Of a stretch of 64,000 nt of DNA, positions 19,082-29,787 are shown piece after piece; the first letter of the stretch is position 1, and each line of letters begins with the position of its first letter. The position numbers were made by a program, and so were the translations under genes. Where the stretch lies: NCBI GenBank assembly GCA_965112965.1, contig CBCOTE010000001.1:62001-126000 (forward strand), given 5' to 3'. Below the pieces are notes generated by a model. The model saw only the letters and a list, made by a program, of their open reading frames with translations. It had not been told where the DNA came from and did not search any database. The DNA is from CBCOTE01 sp965112965. Its GTDB lineage: Bacteria > Desulfobacterota > Desulfovibrionia > Desulfovibrionales > Desulfovibrionaceae.

Positions 19082-21859
19082 CTAAGCCAGGCCCTATCTT
19101 ATATATCATTATAGAAAAAAACCGACCGCCACATCAGGTTATTTTTTTCTTTTTTTATATGGCTTGATACGTACTCTCCAAGAGCTACTGTTCTCTAAAA
19201 ATAAACACTCATACCTATATTCTTTGCCCCAACTCCTCACAATATATCCAAAAAATTCACTATCTAAGCGTTTCATTCGATTGACTATCTACAAGGACAT
19301 ACCCGGTGACGACAATGTCGTCATATCCTGGCCCATCTACGCCGTAGCCAATCTGATAAAAAAATACATGAACCAATAATTAATCATTAGCCATGCCTGT
19401 ATTCATCTAGAAAAGCAAAGCTGACCCCCCACCCAACAACTGTACAGACACATTCATACTAACAACGAGGCGTATTACGTCTACCATCCATACGGAGTTA
19501 AATCGCAAAAGCCTATAAATAATCTTTACCGCCAGCTAGTCCATTCTTCGGCCGCGAATGACCCATGCCTTTCTCTAGCTGCCTAGGAAAAGTGATATCT
19601 TGGCCATTGCCAAATATTACTGACTTCGACGTCACCGGTTTAAACTACCCACAGTCACCTTCTTAGTCAATTTCTGTAGCATTAATTCACTCGCCACGAA
19701 AAAACCAATCGGAAGAAAATATTTTTAAATGTGTCCGTTTGATATTCAAATATTAGGGAAGTATTCTAGTGATTTACTAAAAAATTAACTGATTCATAAA
19801 AAACCAATAGCCATGGCAAAATGTTAAAAGCTATACAGTTGGACGTCGTAATGGAATACTCCGGTCGGTAAATAGCCACCCACCGACACCAGGTGCTTAC
19901 ATGACAAGATACACTCATCTCACGGCCTGAACTTAAGGCTAACCATTCATAAAGCTGACTAACCTGACCATACAATCTCGTATACCCCATTTGCTGCAAG
20001 TGACGGTACCCACCCCTTCAAGGCAGCTGAATCCCATGGTCAAAAATGAGAATTGTCGCTGGCGCTCCTTTGTCCAAGTGCTTATCTGCAAACCTGAGCT
20101 TGTAGAACATTGGCACATTGTCTGGCTAGCGCCCCTTGCGCGGCCTTAAGTCTCAAACAACATCTGATATAGATCTAAGCCCTTCATTAGCCACGGCCTC
20201 TTCTGCATGGCCATTACATATGAGCCTATCAGACTCCGAGCACGACAGCTTAAAGATCACCCTTCCTCAGCCGGATGGTACACCCACAAAAAAAAGCCTA
20301 TTAAGGAGGCAGAAGAACACGCTGACCGTGGCAGCCAGGCATATTAAGAACGGTGAGAGACTGACTTAGGCGATCAGTATATACTTACTTATTTTAACCA
20401 AATTAGCTATAATCAGGACGATCTCACCGGTTTAAATGAAAAAAAGTAGTACATATTCAAATTGATAATAGCAATGCCCTGGAACATAACTGAACTGGTC
20501 AAAATTATTTAGTCATGGCTCTTTTAAACAAGACAACAACAATACTACTAGATAAGACTATATTTTTTGATCAGTTCAACATTAGTCAGACAGACAAGAA
20601 TCGCTTATTCAGGCGTAATCAACTTTACAGACACACCCAAAAAACGCAAGTGAAAGGTTTACTTATTGGCTAGTATACTACCTCTAAGCGTATAATCACA
20701 AAATAAGATGCCGTGAATTGTCTTTGATAGCGAAAACATTCAATGCACTTTACAACCATGAGCCTTGATAACTGACCCAGACTAGAGCTGGCTGATCAGA
20801 CTGTAGTACATCTTAACCGCTTTAAAAGTCTGATTTCATATGCAGAACCATAACCACCCACTACACTACACTACAGTGCGTTCTATTTTTCTATTTTTAC
20901 CAAATAGTAGATTTTAACCATATCAATATAAGCACTCTCACCGTTCAGATAACATATGACATCGCATAATTTAATTCAAAAAAATACTAAATAGCTTAAT
21001 CATGATCTAATTAGACACTAAAATATCGATGGTTAATGCTTTGTTTTTTACAGACAGGTGAGATAAGACAAAAAAATATATATCATCAAATAAAATTGGC
21101 ACTGCTCTATATCGCCCTTACATTTTTAGACCAGAGAACCACTGTCAGGCACCGACAAAGAAGGTATTAAATTAATAACTTTCTGTAAAGAAACAATGAC
21201 CTTCATAAATTTTTCCCATATAATAAAATCTTGCATCGTAAGCCGTATTTTTTTCACCTCCTCTAGGATAATAAATTTTCGCTGTATGTCTTAATGGTCT
21301 CACTATATATACCAACTTTCAATGTAATCTTGACATCTTTGGGTTACTATATCTCGATCTCACGGAACTACACGGGCTGAGCGGTATAGATATACTTTAT
21401 GATAGTCCTGTAAAAAACTGGACTATAAGTATAGCCTTAATAAGCCGTGGACTACGTCGATCACGTAGTTACGGTCGTTCTACGCCGTAACAATGAGGAC
21501 GAAGGCACTACTCCAGAACCGAACAGTTAATAGTCTGGCATAAAAATGGTGCCCTTACCCTTTGTCTAGAAGTATCGAAGAACTGCTCAGCCATATAGAC
21601 GAAAACAATACTACCCTTGACAAAAGGTCAATTTGAGCTCCAGAGGCAATAGCGTTTCACCGCAGTGCGATTAAAATTCAGTATCAGCGCTTATTTTTTT
21701 GCTACTTCACCGTTTCATCTTTTTCCCCCAACTCTTTCTTTGTCGATCGTCTTGTCATCTATCGCCCAGCCCTAGATCAGGTCGCATAGCCTGTCCGGTC
21801 AGGGTAGTCTCAAACCACTTTATATCTCGATACGCTGCTGTACACGCGGTTCCTGTAGC
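19082..21859. other. 2.8-kb non-coding desert
   Basis: Short frames only. A segment at about 20240-20369 reads KNTLTVAARHIKNGERLT, loosely like the SAF domain of sialic/pseudaminic acid synthases, but its context does not fit and I do not call it. Around 20859 the pentamer CACTA is repeated three times. Homopolymer A runs again outnumber T runs (about 17 to 7 counted from 19.1 to 23.8 kb). Confidence 0.5.
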
Positions 21860-21869
21860 ATGGCCAAAA

Positions 21870-23740
21870 GGTCACGATCTTGCGATCTCCACTCAATGCC
21901 CTAGGCACCAGCAAACCGTAACGCTCCCGCGCTAATAGTACAAAGTCAAGCCAGAGCCTTAGCTACCGTAAAAATCCCCATGCCGAATCGGCCCACCCCG
22001 ATGAACACATTGGCCGCCACGGCCATATACGTGGTTTCTTCATTGCCGTAACCTTGTATCTGTTCCGTTGGAATACCAGCTTGTTGTAGACGATAGTCCA
22101 AAAGAATACGCATGCTCGCTCCACGCTAGCGATTAACTAAACTTATATTACCATTGCCCAAAATCCTTCAACCTCGTATGCCCTTAGGGTTACCATTAAC
22201 CACGATGAGCCTCTGATGCCGGATAGCCAGATTGACCGATAAGAGATCGGCTCGATCTATAGACAGATACTTATCCAGGAACGGAAAAATTATAATCCCC
22301 AGTAACCGGATCAAAAAGATATACCCCGGTAAATGAGCTGAATCGTCCTTGAGCGCAGTAATGCCGCACACGCTGCCTAAATGACTCGAAGTCATCCGAA
22401 TCAAGATCTCGCGGACATATAAGTTCGTCGACCAAGATATTCAACGTATTGTCGTAGCTGCCGATAACCACCAGGATGTCGTCTAGGTTTTCCTGTGGGA
22501 CGAACAGCTCCACCTTAACCGATCCCCATGCTCCAGGCCCTCACTAACGGCCGAAATACGCGTTAAATCCTAGGTACGACAAAGGTATAGTGTGATATTT
22601 CGGCACCACGGTTCAATGAAAAAAACTACGTACTTATTCTTTACTCGGCCCACGGATAAGCGTATGATTTCTTCTATAATGAACTCTGTGGCGTACGCTA
22701 AACTAACTCCGCAGTCACCTTATGTCTGCTCCTGACCTGATGACTACCGAGCCAAGCCAAAAGCTCTTCGAAACAGGTCGCTACACTCACGGAATACCCC
22801 TGGCATACCCATCAAGAGTTTGCCACATCCGACCTCTCCGGCAATTTTTCTGGCCACTCCCAAGATCGAGGACTTACCCGGTATAACCGTAATGCCATGC
22901 ACGAGTACGCTACAAGGCGCTCAAAAAAACGCTACGTGTATAGTTTCTTAATTCCGGATGAGGAGCCAGCACAAAAAATAATCGTGTGGGCTGGAGAAGC
23001 CAAGACCCGCTCTGCCGCTGCCGCCAAGACTTCAAATAAGTCAGGGATAGGATTAAAACGTTGAACTTCACAGCCTAAATTATACGCCAAAGCTGCCAAC
23101 ATCTAAGAACTGCTCTCCACTACCTGCCCCGACTGCGGCACCTGATCCAGCAACGTATCTTCCAAGTCTAGAAGCTCATCTCCCGTGAGTATAATGGTCA
23201 GCCGAATCCGCTCGAAGGCCATCACCGCGAACAGGCTCGCACTGAGCAATGCCCCTACATCGTAGGCAGCAAGGCAATGATGGCTAAGAAAAAAAAAGCA
23301 ACTCTGTGGCCACGATATCCTCGCCAATACGACGCACGTGCTGTCTGGGAAAAGCCGACTCTTCGATGTACACAACCTCGAGATCAACCGAATCCAGGAC
23401 AGTATGTTCAATCATAATGACCGCATCGAAATGGACAGGAAGAGGGTGCCCGTGTTAATAGACAAAAAATCTTTCACCCGACGCAGTGCCAACGGATGGT
23501 TCTCCTTAGCACCAAAGGTCCGCTCCGCCACCGCGGCAATGCCATCCATAGCCTTACAATGAAAATTCGGTGAGGAGAAACGAGCATAGGCTGGCTCGGC
23601 CAATACCTGACTCACAGCTGCGTGACCGGCATAATCTCCCGCCTCCACCAGACGATCTCGATCTAGGCCGGCCATGGTCCTACTAGAGCTTCGGCAACTG
23701 GGACTGTGTGCAGATAAATGACTCGTTTGTTCGTGCTCAT
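21870..23740 (-). pseudogene. moeA: decayed molybdopterin molybdenumtransferase (MoeA) with C-terminal PBP-like domain
   Basis: MoeA inserts molybdenum into molybdopterin. The whole gene is traceable on the minus strand but broken many times. From ATG 23740: MSTNKRVIYLHTVPVAEAL, then a stop; another frame gives ARFSSPNFHCKAMDGIA; another gives FPRQHVRRIGEDIVA and RIRLTIILTGDELLDLED; then LAALAYNLGCEVQRFNPIPD, then VLVHGITVIPGKSSILGVAR and IAGEVGCGKLLMGMPG. The extra periplasmic-binding-like domain follows: NLDDILVVIGSYDNTLNILV, LSVNLAIRHQRLIVVNGNPK, then (after an in-frame TAG) RGASMRILLDYRLQQAGIP and GYGNEETTYMAVAANVF. Total span matches a roughly 620-residue two-domain protein. The ribosome cannot make a full product. 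Loss suggests that molybdo- or tungsto-enzymes such as formate dehydrogenases are being lost, unless another moeA copy exists. Confidence 0.92.
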
Positions 23741-23844
23741 AACTTATTTCTTTCTCATTGTAACAGCCGTAGTTGTGGCACAATAAATGATGGAGGAATC
23801 TTTTTTTTGCATTCTGTCGCCTCTTATCATATGAAACCTATCCT

Positions 23845-25404
23845 TTACTTGGCGTAGCCCACGACCCTTCGCTCTCGAATTACCGTAACGCGAATCTGGC
23901 CGGGGTAGGTTAAATTATTTTCAATTTTCTCGACGATATCTTTGCAAAGCATATAGGCCTTATCGTCGTCCACACTCTCAACGTTGACCACGACCCGGAC
24001 TTCCCGACCGGCCTGAATGGCATAAGCCTTGGCCACGCCATCGAAACTCGTGGCAATCTTCTCAAGATCCTCAAGGCGCTTGACGTAGTTTTCCAAGAGT
24101 TCCTTACGCGCCCCAGGGCGAGCACCCGAAAGACTGTCCGCGGCCTGGATCAGAACAGCCAAAATGGACTTGGGTGGTGTATCTTCATGGTGCGCTGCAA
24201 TGGCATGTACGATATCTTTGCTCTCGTTGTACTTCTTGGCCAGATCTGCACCTATGGTGGCATGTGGGCCTTCCACTTCGTGGTCTACAGACTTGCCAAT
24301 ATCATGTAATAGACCAGCACGCTTGGCTTTTTTTATATCAAGGTCCAATTCGGCAGCAATAATGCCGCCGAGGAAGGCAACTTCCAAGGAATGCTGCAAG
24401 ACGTTCTGGGAAAAACTAGTACGGTATTGCAGTTGCCCAAGGAGCCGGATAAGTTCAGGGTGAATACCGTGCACGGCTACATCGAAGGTAGCCTGTTCGC
24501 CTACCTCCCGCACTTTAATATCGAGCTCATGCTCGACCTTACACACGATATCCTCGATGCGGGCTGGATGAATACGGCCGTCGCTTATAAGCCTTTCCAG
24601 AGCCAACTTAGCTACTTGGCGACGCAAAGGATTATAGGCTGAGAGTATGACAGTTTCAGGTGTATCATCGATGATCAGATCCACACCGGTGGCTGCCTCG
24701 AGAGCACGAATATTACGACCTTCACGGCCGATAATACGACCCTTCATATCCTCACTAGGCAGAGTCACGGTCGTAACCGTCTGCTCAGCCACATAATCAC
24801 CGGCATAACGCTGTATGGCGGTAACCAAGATCTCCTTAGACTTACGCACCGCATTTTCTTTGGCTTCGGTTTCAATCTGACGGATCATTTTGGCCGACTC
24901 ATGACGTATCTTGGCCTCAGTATCCATGAGCAACTGCTGCTTTGCCTCCTCGGCAGTCAGGCCAGAAATTTCTTGAAGTTTATAGATTTTTTCCATCTCT
25001 TGAGTCTCTAAACGCTCCTCGCGCTCTATGAGTAGCCGTTCCTTCTGTGTGAGGCTCTTTTCGAAGGCAAGCACATCGCTTTCTTTTTGTATGGCCTTCT
25101 CCAGTCGGCCTTCCAGTCGCTCTTCCTTTTCCAGGACTTTCACCTCGCGCTTCTTAAGATCTCGCTCACGCTCCTTAAAGTCCTGCTCCATCTCCCGCTT
25201 CTGATTTATAATTTCATCGGCAACCTGAAGTTTAGCTTCCTTCTTGTGTGCCTGCGCCTCCTTATGTGCCTCCTCGACAATACGATTTGCTAGTTCCCGG
25301 GCATCGGTCAACTTTTTACGAGTCAAAAAACTTAGTAGGCAATGTCCCCCTACCGCGCCCACAAACATACTGCCTAGGACATACATCGTAGCATACTCAG
25401 TCAT
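23845..25404 (-). CDS. rny: ribonuclease Y
   Basis: RNase Y is a membrane-anchored endoribonuclease that starts mRNA decay. The 519-residue protein has the standard layout: N-terminal membrane helix (about residues 8-27), a long charged coiled coil (about 30-200), a KH RNA-binding domain containing GRIIGREGRNIRALEAATG, and an HD domain with HSLEVAFLGG, LLHDIGKSVDHE and AIAAHHEDTPP. AGGAG five bases before ATG 25404 supports the start. All metal-binding HD residues appear present. The dead moeA lies just downstream, and a structured candidate RNA lies about 65 bases upstream. Confidence 0.97.
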   Translation of the reverse strand: MTEYATMYVLGSMFVGAVGGHCLLSFLTRKKLTDARELANRIVEEAHKEAQAHKKEAKLQVADEIINQKREMEQDFKERERDLKKREVKVLEKEERLEGRLEKAIQKESDVLAFEKSLTQKERLLIEREERLETQEMEKIYKLQEISGLTAEEAKQQLLMDTEAKIRHESAKMIRQIETEAKENAVRKSKEILVTAIQRYAGDYVAEQTVTTVTLPSEDMKGRIIGREGRNIRALEAATGVDLIIDDTPETVILSAYNPLRRQVAKLALERLISDGRIHPARIEDIVCKVEHELDIKVREVGEQATFDVAVHGIHPELIRLLGQLQYRTSFSQNVLQHSLEVAFLGGIIAAELDLDIKKAKRAGLLHDIGKSVDHEVEGPHATIGADLAKKYNESKDIVHAIAAHHEDTPPKSILAVLIQAADSLSGARPGARKELLENYVKRLEDLEKIATSFDGVAKAYAIQAGREVRVVVNVESVDDDKAYMLCKDIVEKIENNLTYPGQIRVTVIRERRVVGYAK

Positions 25405-25470
25405 AATCTCTCCTCTATGGTATACAGGCTTAACGCCTGATAATTCCTACTATAACGGCTACCGGATCTA

Positions 25471-25595
25471 TCCCCTCTCTGCAGCGACAACTTAAACAGA
25501 CTGAGTAAACCGATAGCCACAGACCTTCGAAGTCGGGACGCAAGGAAACACATAAATATCAAGGGCAGGAGCACATCGGAACATCAGGAGGGAAA
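25471..25595 (-). ncRNA. ssrS: candidate structured RNA upstream of rny, possibly 6S RNA
   Basis: On the minus strand the ends pair: TTCCCTC-CTG near 25595 with CAG-A-GAGGGGA near 25471, a ten-pair closing stem with one bulged A. Just inside the 5' strand is GATGTTC, followed by CCCTTGATATTTAT; both resemble the order of elements in the 5' half of E. coli 6S RNA, and TCGCTGCAG resembles its 3' half. As I recall, 6S often lies beside zapA and rny in related delta-type bacteria, so the position fits. Against it: about 125 bases is short for 6S, and the apical stem is not obvious. Could also be a degraded 6S or an rny leader. Confidence 0.35.
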
Positions 25596-25600
25596 GACAA

Positions 25601-26367
25601 CCATATCACTTACGCCGATGTCACGTCCGTGTTATGCATGGTTACAGGAACAATTGATAATTAGCCCTTAAAATTCGCCTATGCCTAGCTGCGGCGTCAG
25701 ATATTAAGTCCATAAGAAGGCTATATTGCCAAATTTATTTAAAACAGTTAATAATATCAGACATCATAATGAATAGTCAAGACTCCTCGCGGAGCTGATC
25801 TACACACAGGCCCACGCAAAAAAATAACACTATATATGTTCTGGTTGACTCAAAAAAAACGCTGATGCAATCGCCGCTCTACCAAATAGATATGCCAGTT
25901 TCTATTATAGTCCTATGCTACGACAATACTGCCAACTTACACCTATATATTTAACAAGACTCAGACCAAGCCTTGATCTAATCGGAAAACTCCCAATTAT
26001 AACGTAAAAAAATAATCTATCAATCTAATAGCCAAAAAATGAATATTTTTCTAACTAAAATCATTGCCTGACCCTTCGAGCTACCTTAAACAGCATACCA
26101 CAAAATCTCTGACCTTCTCCATATAATAGAGATCCACTTCAATCCTAAATAAAAATATTGACGCCTAATACCGATAATTACAGTTATATATGCCTTAAAT
26201 TAGCCCATCCTGGCTTGACCTTGAGTTTTCTGAGTAGCCATTCGACCTACTCCAGTAAACATTCTCGGCCTTGAGCGTTACCATGGTAAAATAACAGCAC
26301 GTCCAATATAATTCGAGTAGTCCATGAACTCCTATAGATATAGTGCCTTCTGCCCTACAACCGAAAA
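25601..26367. other. non-coding region between candidate 6S RNA and glmU 3' end
   Basis: AT-rich with stops in all frames. I looked for a zapA remnant, which would be expected upstream of a 6S-rny pair, and did not find a convincing one. Confidence 0.5.
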
Positions 26368-27741
26368 TCAAGGTTTACGCTGTAGGTTCACCTGCCGTCC
26401 ACGCCCTACAGCTAAGATTCCGGCTGGGACATCTTTGGTGATCACTGAACCCGCTCCGACTAAACTGCCTTCACCAATACGTACCGGCGCCACCAACGCC
26501 GCATTACTACCTATAAAGGCTTGGTCTTCAATATGAGTCTCGTGCTTGCGTTTGCCATCATAATTACAAGTGATGGTCCCAGCCCCAATATTCACCTCAG
26601 CGCCGATACGGGCGTCGCCCAAATAGGTCAAATGCCCAGCTTTAGAACCCGGACCTAGGGTAGATTTTTTCACCTCAACAAAGTTGCCCACAGCTGCCCC
26701 ATCCTGAAGTAAAGTCCCAGGTCGTAACCGAGCAAAGGGTCCGACTTTGGTCCCAACCTCAATGCGTGCACCCTCTAGATGGCTAAATGACTTCACCTCT
26801 GCCCCCTTACCCACGGTACTATTCAGGAGTACTGTATGAGAGGCAATGCGCGCCCCGGCAGCCACAGTCGTACTCCCGTAAAGCTCACAGGGTCCGGTTA
26901 CCTCGCAGCCCCGCTCGAGCCGGACCCGTGGCCCGATACGCACTGTGTCTGGGGCACGTATGGTCACGCCGTATTGTAGCCATTCCCGGATAATAATCTC
27001 CCGCTTAAACTCCTCAGCCGCGATGAGCTCTGCCGGACTATTGATGCCCAATAGGTATAGGTTATCGCCACAATTGATATCCACTACGCAAAGGTTCTCC
27101 GCAACTGCTAGGCCAACAAGATCAGTAATATAAAACTCGCCGCTTTTGTTGTAATTGGTCAATTTGGTAAGCAGTGTAGCCATAGTTGCCAATTTGAGGC
27201 AATAGACGCCGACATTAATCTCGCTCGTTTCCGGCTCCCAATGCTGAACATTATAGTCTTTTGCCTCCACGATGGCTACAACCCGTTGATTCTGGCGCAC
27301 GATGCGGCCGAAGGCAGCCCCCGGGTCATCCATTAACATGGTCATAAAGGATAAATCGGCATCGGCAGCGATAGATTTCTCTATAAAACGCAAGATACGA
27401 TCTCCTGACAATAAAGGCGTATCTCCATTGACCACCACTAACCTAGTGAGCCCGACTATATCTAGCACTGGCCATGCCATTTGGAGGGCATGGCCAGTGC
27501 CTAGCTGTCGGGCTTGGAGAATCCAATGTAGATCCTGTCCAACGAAGGCTCGCTTCACATCATTGTGCATATAACCGACTACAGTCCAAAGGCGATCCTT
27601 AAACAAAGGTATCAGGGCTTCAAACACATACCAGAGCATAGGCTCACCTAGAATTTCCACTAGCACCTTGGGCTGCGAGGAGTACATCCTTGTCCCTTTA
27701 CCCGCAGCAAGTACAAGACAACCACACGTCATATCGTACAT
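26368..27741 (-). CDS. glmU: bifunctional UDP-N-acetylglucosamine pyrophosphorylase / glucosamine-1-phosphate acetyltransferase
   Basis: GlmU makes UDP-GlcNAc, the precursor of murein and lipid A, by acetylating glucosamine-1-phosphate and then coupling it to UTP. 457 residues. N-terminal nucleotidyltransferase: VLAAGKGTRMYSSQPKVL, QLGTGHAL, VVVNGDTPLL. C-terminal left-handed beta helix with hexapeptide repeats and GAGTITCNYDGKRKHET and GSNAALVAPVRIGEG. The start at 27741 is preferred because AAGGA lies six bases upstream; a further in-frame ATG 15 bases earlier overlaps that site. It is separated from the upstream ATP synthase operon by a strong hairpin, so it may have its own weak promoter or depend on readthrough. 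Confidence 0.95.
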   Translation of the reverse strand: MYDMTCGCLVLAAGKGTRMYSSQPKVLVEILGEPMLWYVFEALIPLFKDRLWTVVGYMHNDVKRAFVGQDLHWILQARQLGTGHALQMAWPVLDIVGLTRLVVVNGDTPLLSGDRILRFIEKSIAADADLSFMTMLMDDPGAAFGRIVRQNQRVVAIVEAKDYNVQHWEPETSEINVGVYCLKLATMATLLTKLTNYNKSGEFYITDLVGLAVAENLCVVDINCGDNLYLLGINSPAELIAAEEFKREIIIREWLQYGVTIRAPDTVRIGPRVRLERGCEVTGPCELYGSTTVAAGARIASHTVLLNSTVGKGAEVKSFSHLEGARIEVGTKVGPFARLRPGTLLQDGAAVGNFVEVKKSTLGPGSKAGHLTYLGDARIGAEVNIGAGTITCNYDGKRKHETHIEDQAFIGSNAALVAPVRIGEGSLVGAGSVITKDVPAGILAVGRGRQVNLQRKP

Positions 27742-27824
27742 AGTAATTCCTTTCATGCGTCACCAGTAACTAGTTCGTCACTTAGTCGCTATAAATGGCA
27801 CCCAGCCGGACGCTGCAGTCTTGC

Positions 27825-27882
27825 GACAGTTATAGACAAAAAACAGACTGTCGCCAGCCTGTTTTTTTTGCCTATAACTGTC
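27825..27882 (-). terminator. long hairpin terminator after the ATP synthase operon
   Basis: Inverted arms GACAGTTATAG/CTATAACTGTC (11 bp) enclose a further paired stretch, AAAAAACAG with CTGTTTTTT, then CTG/CAG closing a GCGA tetraloop. In RNA this is a very stable stem of more than 20 pairs with an internal U-rich run. It lies 51 bases beyond the atpC stop and before glmU, where an operon end is expected. Because both arms are A/T flanked it could work on either strand. Confidence 0.7.
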
Positions 27883-27932
27883 CGAAACCCGCGTACAAGG
27901 ACCATAACGGATCTCATCTCTTTCCGCACGCG

Positions 27933-28340
27933 TTAATGAGTCAACTCTGCCACCTTCATACGTACCAGAGCCCGTTGTAGGGCAACCAGAGCATAAGTAT
28001 GAGAAAGCTTATCCCGGGCCTGCACTAGACGGACTTCAGCACGTTCTTTGGCCTTCTTAGCACGCTCTAGATCAATCTCTTCCGCTTTTTCAGCAGATTC
28101 AGCCAATACTGTCACTTTATTGCATAAAATCTCGACAAAACCACCGGATACAAAAACAAAATACGTCTTTCTACCCTTCTTGTAATAAAAATTGCCGATA
28201 CGCAAAGCGGATAGAAAAGGAATATGATCCGGCAGGACACCAAACTCACCTTCGAAACCCGGTGCACCGACATAATCGACTACCTGGCTCAAAACAAGCT
28301 TGTCTGGGGTGATGATTTCCAGTTGAAGCGATTTTTCCAT
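27933..28340 (-). CDS. atpC: ATP synthase F1 epsilon subunit
   Basis: Epsilon forms the lower part of the central stalk and can inhibit ATP hydrolysis. 135 residues starting at MEKSLQLEIITPDKLV; GGAGG sits five bases before this ATG, so the in-frame ATG 18 bases earlier is rejected. N-terminal beta sandwich includes YVGAPGFEGEFGVLPDHIPF; the C-terminal helical hairpin (ERAKKAKERAEVRLVQARDK) is present, so the regulatory arm is kept. Last gene of the operon, 20 bases after atpD. Confidence 0.96.
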   Translation of the reverse strand: MEKSLQLEIITPDKLVLSQVVDYVGAPGFEGEFGVLPDHIPFLSALRIGNFYYKKGRKTYFVFVSGGFVEILCNKVTVLAESAEKAEEIDLERAKKAKERAEVRLVQARDKLSHTYALVALQRALVRMKVAELTH

Positions 28341-28360
28341 AGATACCTCCAGGATCATAA

Positions 28361-29767
28361 CTATCGGGTAGCCTTAGACTTTTCGATAGCCTCATTGATA
28401 TCGCCGACCATATAAAATGCACCTTCAGACAGGTTGTCATACTTTCCAACCAAAATATCCTGGAAACCGCGAACTGTATCTTCTAGCTTCACATAGCGTC
28501 CAGCCTTGCCAGTAAATTGTTCGGCCGCATAAAAAGGCTGGGACAGAAAACGTTGAATCTTGCGTGCACGGGATACAATAAGCTTATCCTCGTCGGAAAG
28601 TTCATCTATACCCAGGATCGTAATAATATCTTGCAAATCTTTATATTTCTGAAGCATCTGTTGCACCGAGCGAGCCGTAGTGTAGTGATCTATGCCAAGA
28701 ACGTTGGGATCAAGGATACGTGAGGTAGAGTCGAGCGAATCTACGGCAGGATAAATACCAAGCTCAGCAATTTGGCGAGAAAGCACTAATGTACCATCCA
28801 AGTGGGAAAAAGTTGTAGCCGGCGCTGGATCAGTCAAATCGTCAGCGGGCACGTATACGGCCTGTACTGAAGTAATAGAACCCTTGATAGTAGAAGTAAT
28901 ACGCTCCTGAAGTTCGCCAAGATCAGTACTCAAGGTCGGCTGATAACCAACCGCGGAGGGCATGCGGCCAAGAAGTGCCGACACCTCGGAACCAGCCTGG
29001 GTGAAACGAAAAATGTTGTCGATAAAAAGTAGCACGTCCTGGCCTTCCTCGTCGCGGAAATACTCAGCGCAAGTGAGGGCGGTCAGGGCCACTCGTGCTC
29101 GAGCCCCCGGGGGCTCGTTCATCTGACCATAAATCAAGCTAGCCTTATCAATAACACCGGCAGCGATCATTTCGTGATAAAGATCGTTGCCCTCTCTGGT
29201 GCGCTCACCCACGCCAGCAAAAACAGAGATACCGCCATGTTGCTTAGCAATATTGTTGATGAGCTCCATGAGAATAACAGTCTTACCCACTCCGGCGCCA
29301 CCAAATAGGCCCATCTTGCCGCCTTTAGGAAAAGGAATAAGCAAGTCAATAACTTTGACGCCGGTCTCCAACAATTCAACCGTAGTGCTCTGCTCGGTAA
29401 ACTTAGGGGCCTCGCGGTGTATAGGCAACATTTTATCGGCCTTAATAGGACCCTTCTCGTCTACGGGACGCCCAATAACATTCATGATGCGGCCGAGGGA
29501 AGCTTTGCCAACTGGAACCAAGATGTATTTGCCTGTATCCATGCAATCCATGCCGCGCACTAAACCATCGGTGGCGTCCATGGCGATTGTCCGCACGACG
29601 TTATTTCCAAGATGCTGAGCAACCTCGACAATCAGGTCAGGCGCATCAGCATTATTGGGATTTCTTATCTCCAACGCGTTCAAAATATGTGGTAAATTAC
29701 CCTCCTTAAACTCAACGTCGACGACTGCGCCAATGACCTGCGTAATTTTACCAATGTTTGTACTCAT
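28361..29767 (-). CDS. atpD: ATP synthase F1 beta subunit
   Basis: Catalytic subunit of the rotary ATP synthase at the inner membrane. 468 residues from the ATG at 29767 (MSTNIGKITQVIGAVVDVEF), which has GGGAG ten bases upstream; an ATG nine bases earlier leaves only one base of spacing. Walker A GGAGVGKTVILMELI, catalytic GERTREGNDLYHEM, the VYVPADDLTDPAPATTFSHL hinge and the SRARKIQRFLSQPF DELSD-adjacent segment are intact. Full family length without gaps, so it should be active. Confidence 0.97.
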   Translation of the reverse strand: MSTNIGKITQVIGAVVDVEFKEGNLPHILNALEIRNPNNADAPDLIVEVAQHLGNNVVRTIAMDATDGLVRGMDCMDTGKYILVPVGKASLGRIMNVIGRPVDEKGPIKADKMLPIHREAPKFTEQSTTVELLETGVKVIDLLIPFPKGGKMGLFGGAGVGKTVILMELINNIAKQHGGISVFAGVGERTREGNDLYHEMIAAGVIDKASLIYGQMNEPPGARARVALTALTCAEYFRDEEGQDVLLFIDNIFRFTQAGSEVSALLGRMPSAVGYQPTLSTDLGELQERITSTIKGSITSVQAVYVPADDLTDPAPATTFSHLDGTLVLSRQIAELGIYPAVDSLDSTSRILDPNVLGIDHYTTARSVQQMLQKYKDLQDIITILGIDELSDEDKLIVSRARKIQRFLSQPFYAAEQFTGKAGRYVKLEDTVRGFQDILVGKYDNLSEGAFYMVGDINEAIEKSKATR

Positions 29768-29787
29768 TATATTCATGCTCCCTTATA

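Noticed and set aside
20136..20369. SAF-domain-like frame (sialic/pseudaminic acid synthase end)
   Set aside because: Only about 18 residues look similar and the sequence before it does not fit the family.
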